Origin: Marinilabiliales bacterium
GTDB taxonomy: Bacteria > Bacteroidota > Bacteroidia > Bacteroidales > SZUA-534
DNA length: 64,000 bases
Direction: 5' to 3'
NCBI GenBank assembly: GCA_003512955.1
Contig: DOTG01000008.1
Location: forward strand, 1-64,000
Numbering within the stretch: the stretch's first letter is position 1; each line of letters starts with the position of its first letter. Positions 62,298-64,000 of this stretch are shown piece after piece. Below the pieces are notes generated by a model. That model was not told the DNA's origin and searched no databases. It worked only from the letters and a program-made list of their open reading frames with translations. The position numbers were made by a program, and so were the translations under genes.

Positions 62298-63935
62298 CTA
62301 CGGTTTTTTGAAAATTTCGGTAATAGGTTTCCCCGATGTGGCACTTGGGAACTTAATGTTCAAAAGTGTAGAAACCGTGGGAGCCACATCGGTAATGGTG
62401 TGGTATTCGTAGCTCACACCTTGGGCAACTCCTTTGCCGTAGAATATTACGGGTACGTGCGAATCGTACATATAGGCGGTGTTGTGGGTGGCTCCAACTC
62501 CCATGTTGGCGTACCATCCGGGTTGCATCAGGTAACGGACATCGCCGCTCAGTTTGAAATTAAAACCCATTTGGAGTTTTGCTGCCAGCGATTCGGTATA
62601 TTCATTCTGCATAAGCTGCCATGCGGTATAGGTTTCGGCAATCCCGTTTTGGGTTAATAGGAAGGCCGCCAGCATATCCTGAATATTGTTAAGCACCAAC
62701 TTGTTTTTTTCAATCAACTCGTGGTCAAAATAAAATTGGTCGTTGCGGTAGGCTACAATCCATTGGCTATTGCCCAGTTTTTGGTTCAGGTGCTGAACGG
62801 CTCCTTCGTAAATCAATTTTTCGTCAAGGCTTCCTGCCGGAACTTTATTATCGATAAGGTATTGAGGGTTTTCGCCTACACCGTGGTCAGCAGTAAGGAA
62901 TAGTGTATAATTGTCTTTTCCAACGTATTCATCTAAGGCTTTAAGCACCCGTGCAATTTCCAAATCCAAGCGGAGGTAGGTATCGTTTATCTCCAGCGAA
63001 AGTGGTCCGTACGTATGTCCCACGGGGTCGGTAGCCGAAAAACAGATATTGAGCATGTCGGTAGTCTGGTCTTTGCCCATATCGGTGTTTTTTAGAATAT
63101 GTACAGCCAAGTCAGCCAATAAGCTGTTGCTGAATGGCGAACGGTTGAGGACTTCAAAATAGGGGTTATTTAATGGGGTTAATTCTTTCAGGTTGTATGG
63201 GAAGGTCGGCCGTTGTTTTCCATTGAGTATTTCTTCGTAATTGTTATCGTCGTTTAAACAATTGGGATATGACTCAATGGGTTTTAACAAATTCCATTCT
63301 TTTTCCAGGTATTTAAAAGCCAGTTTTTGGTTGTTAAACTGAACCAGCCATTCCGGGAGTTTGTCCATATAAAAGGTGCTTGTTACATAGTTGCCGGTGG
63401 TTAAGTCGAGCCAAAAGGCACCATCGGCCATGTGCCCGGCAGTTAATACGGCTGCCCGGTCTTTTGTTGATAGGGAGATTACTTTTGATTTTTTGTTGGT
63501 AGCAATTTTCAATTCGTCTGAAATGTTGGTTGTTAACAGATTCCGGGGCGATACTCCCACGGAGATGTTTTCGTTTCCTACGATTTTTTCGGTGGAATCG
63601 GTCACGCAGTAAACAACTTTTTTTGAGTTCCGGTTGTACCAGGAATTGCCAATGATGCCATGGTATTTTGGGGTGGTTCCTGCATAAATACTGGCATGGC
63701 CAACTGCCGTGATGGTTGGGGTATAGTTGAATTGTACATTGCGGCACAGGGTTCCCTGGTTCACCAACCGTTTGAAGCCATCATTGCTGTATTGATCGTA
63801 ATAGCGGAGCAGGAAATCCTCACGCATCTGGTCAACCACGATGCCAACAAGTAGCCTGGGAGGTTTATTGATCTGGGCATTTATGGAAAAGATAGCTGTG
63901 AAAAGTAAACCTGTAAAGAATGTAATCTTTTTCAT
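62298..63935 (-). CDS. pafA: PafA-type alkaline phosphatase
   Basis: A 545-residue periplasmic phosphomonoesterase with signal peptide MKKITFFTGLLFTAIFSINAQ. It belongs to the alkaline phosphatase superfamily and resembles PafA of flavobacteria. Visible active-site elements are Asp35 (IVVDQMRED), nucleophile Thr76 (PTITAVGHASIY), Lys158 and Arg160 (STKDRAAVLTAGHMAD), Asp and His in SATDPVGHTYGP, TADHGVG, and the late His in VGATHNTAYMYD. The Lys/Arg pair corresponds to the phosphate-binding pair that marks PafA monoesterases. It is the first complete gene of the ten-gene operon as seen here; the region upstream of 63935 leaves the window. In this context it may remove phosphate from sugar phosphates, or it may be a general phosphate scavenger. 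Confidence 0.9.
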   Translation of the reverse strand: MKKITFFTGLLFTAIFSINAQINKPPRLLVGIVVDQMREDFLLRYYDQYSNDGFKRLVNQGTLCRNVQFNYTPTITAVGHASIYAGTTPKYHGIIGNSWYNRNSKKVVYCVTDSTEKIVGNENISVGVSPRNLLTTNISDELKIATNKKSKVISLSTKDRAAVLTAGHMADGAFWLDLTTGNYVTSTFYMDKLPEWLVQFNNQKLAFKYLEKEWNLLKPIESYPNCLNDDNNYEEILNGKQRPTFPYNLKELTPLNNPYFEVLNRSPFSNSLLADLAVHILKNTDMGKDQTTDMLNICFSATDPVGHTYGPLSLEINDTYLRLDLEIARVLKALDEYVGKDNYTLFLTADHGVGENPQYLIDNKVPAGSLDEKLIYEGAVQHLNQKLGNSQWIVAYRNDQFYFDHELIEKNKLVLNNIQDMLAAFLLTQNGIAETYTAWQLMQNEYTESLAAKLQMGFNFKLSGDVRYLMQPGWYANMGVGATHNTAYMYDSHVPVIFYGKGVAQGVSYEYHTITDVAPTVSTLLNIKFPSATSGKPITEIFKKP

Positions 63936-64000
63936 CGGAGCGTTTTTTATAAATGGACAACAATCGTGATTTTGCCGAATGTACTGATTGATTTTTTGAA

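Overview
The window looks like chromosomal DNA of a Bacteroidota bacterium, probably from the Marinilabiliales/Bacteroidales side. Three things suggest this. Several exported proteins end in a type IX secretion (T9SS) type A C-terminal domain. Start regions are AT-rich with weak Shine-Dalgarno signals. The right third is a single-strand glycan-degradation operon. I saw no rRNA, tRNA, CRISPR array, insertion sequence or phage gene.

Left (63-11303, + strand): three large secreted proteins. The first is an Asp-box beta-propeller protein with a T9SS tail. The second is a secreted protein with a tryptophan-rich 'W-module' at the N-terminus and a dockerin-like Ca-binding C-terminus. The third has an unassigned N-terminal beta domain, 15 tandem ~88-aa Ig-like repeats and a T9SS tail. 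The last two are 47 bp apart and are probably co-transcribed. Centre-left (11591-16056, - strand): a sulfide:quinone-reductase-like flavoprotein, a three-gene redox cassette (thioredoxin, 7-Cys ferredoxin, thioredoxin lipoprotein), an exported YciI-like protein and a serpin lipoprotein. Three of these units end in clear intrinsic terminators.

Centre (16216-34708, - strand): one uninterrupted 17.3-kb gene for a ~5,760-residue T9SS surface protein made of seven W-modules, repetitive beta-strand blocks and five copies of a linker. A small cupredoxin with a T9SS tail lies next to it. Then 35147-41818 (- strand) encodes a 2,223-residue, apparently cytosolic protein. It carries a PLP aminotransferase-fold domain in its middle and an ATP-type phosphoenolpyruvate-carboxykinase-like domain near its C-terminus. 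This is the most unusual gene in the window.

Right (42195-63935, - strand): ten tightly spaced genes read in one direction. They are a PafA-type phosphatase, a GH63/MGH1-like glycosidase, a GH28-like lipoprotein, GH92, GH51-PA14, GH29 and GH2 enzymes, a PIG-L deacetylase, a leaderless GH28-like protein, a sodium:solute symporter and a FucP-like sugar symporter. Together they look like a system that trims a complex plant or algal glycan (arabinose, galactose, fucose, uronic acid, possibly mannose) outside the cytoplasm and imports the products by symport. No SusC/SusD pair lies inside the window. The GH92 enzyme appears to carry Gln at the usual catalytic-acid position.
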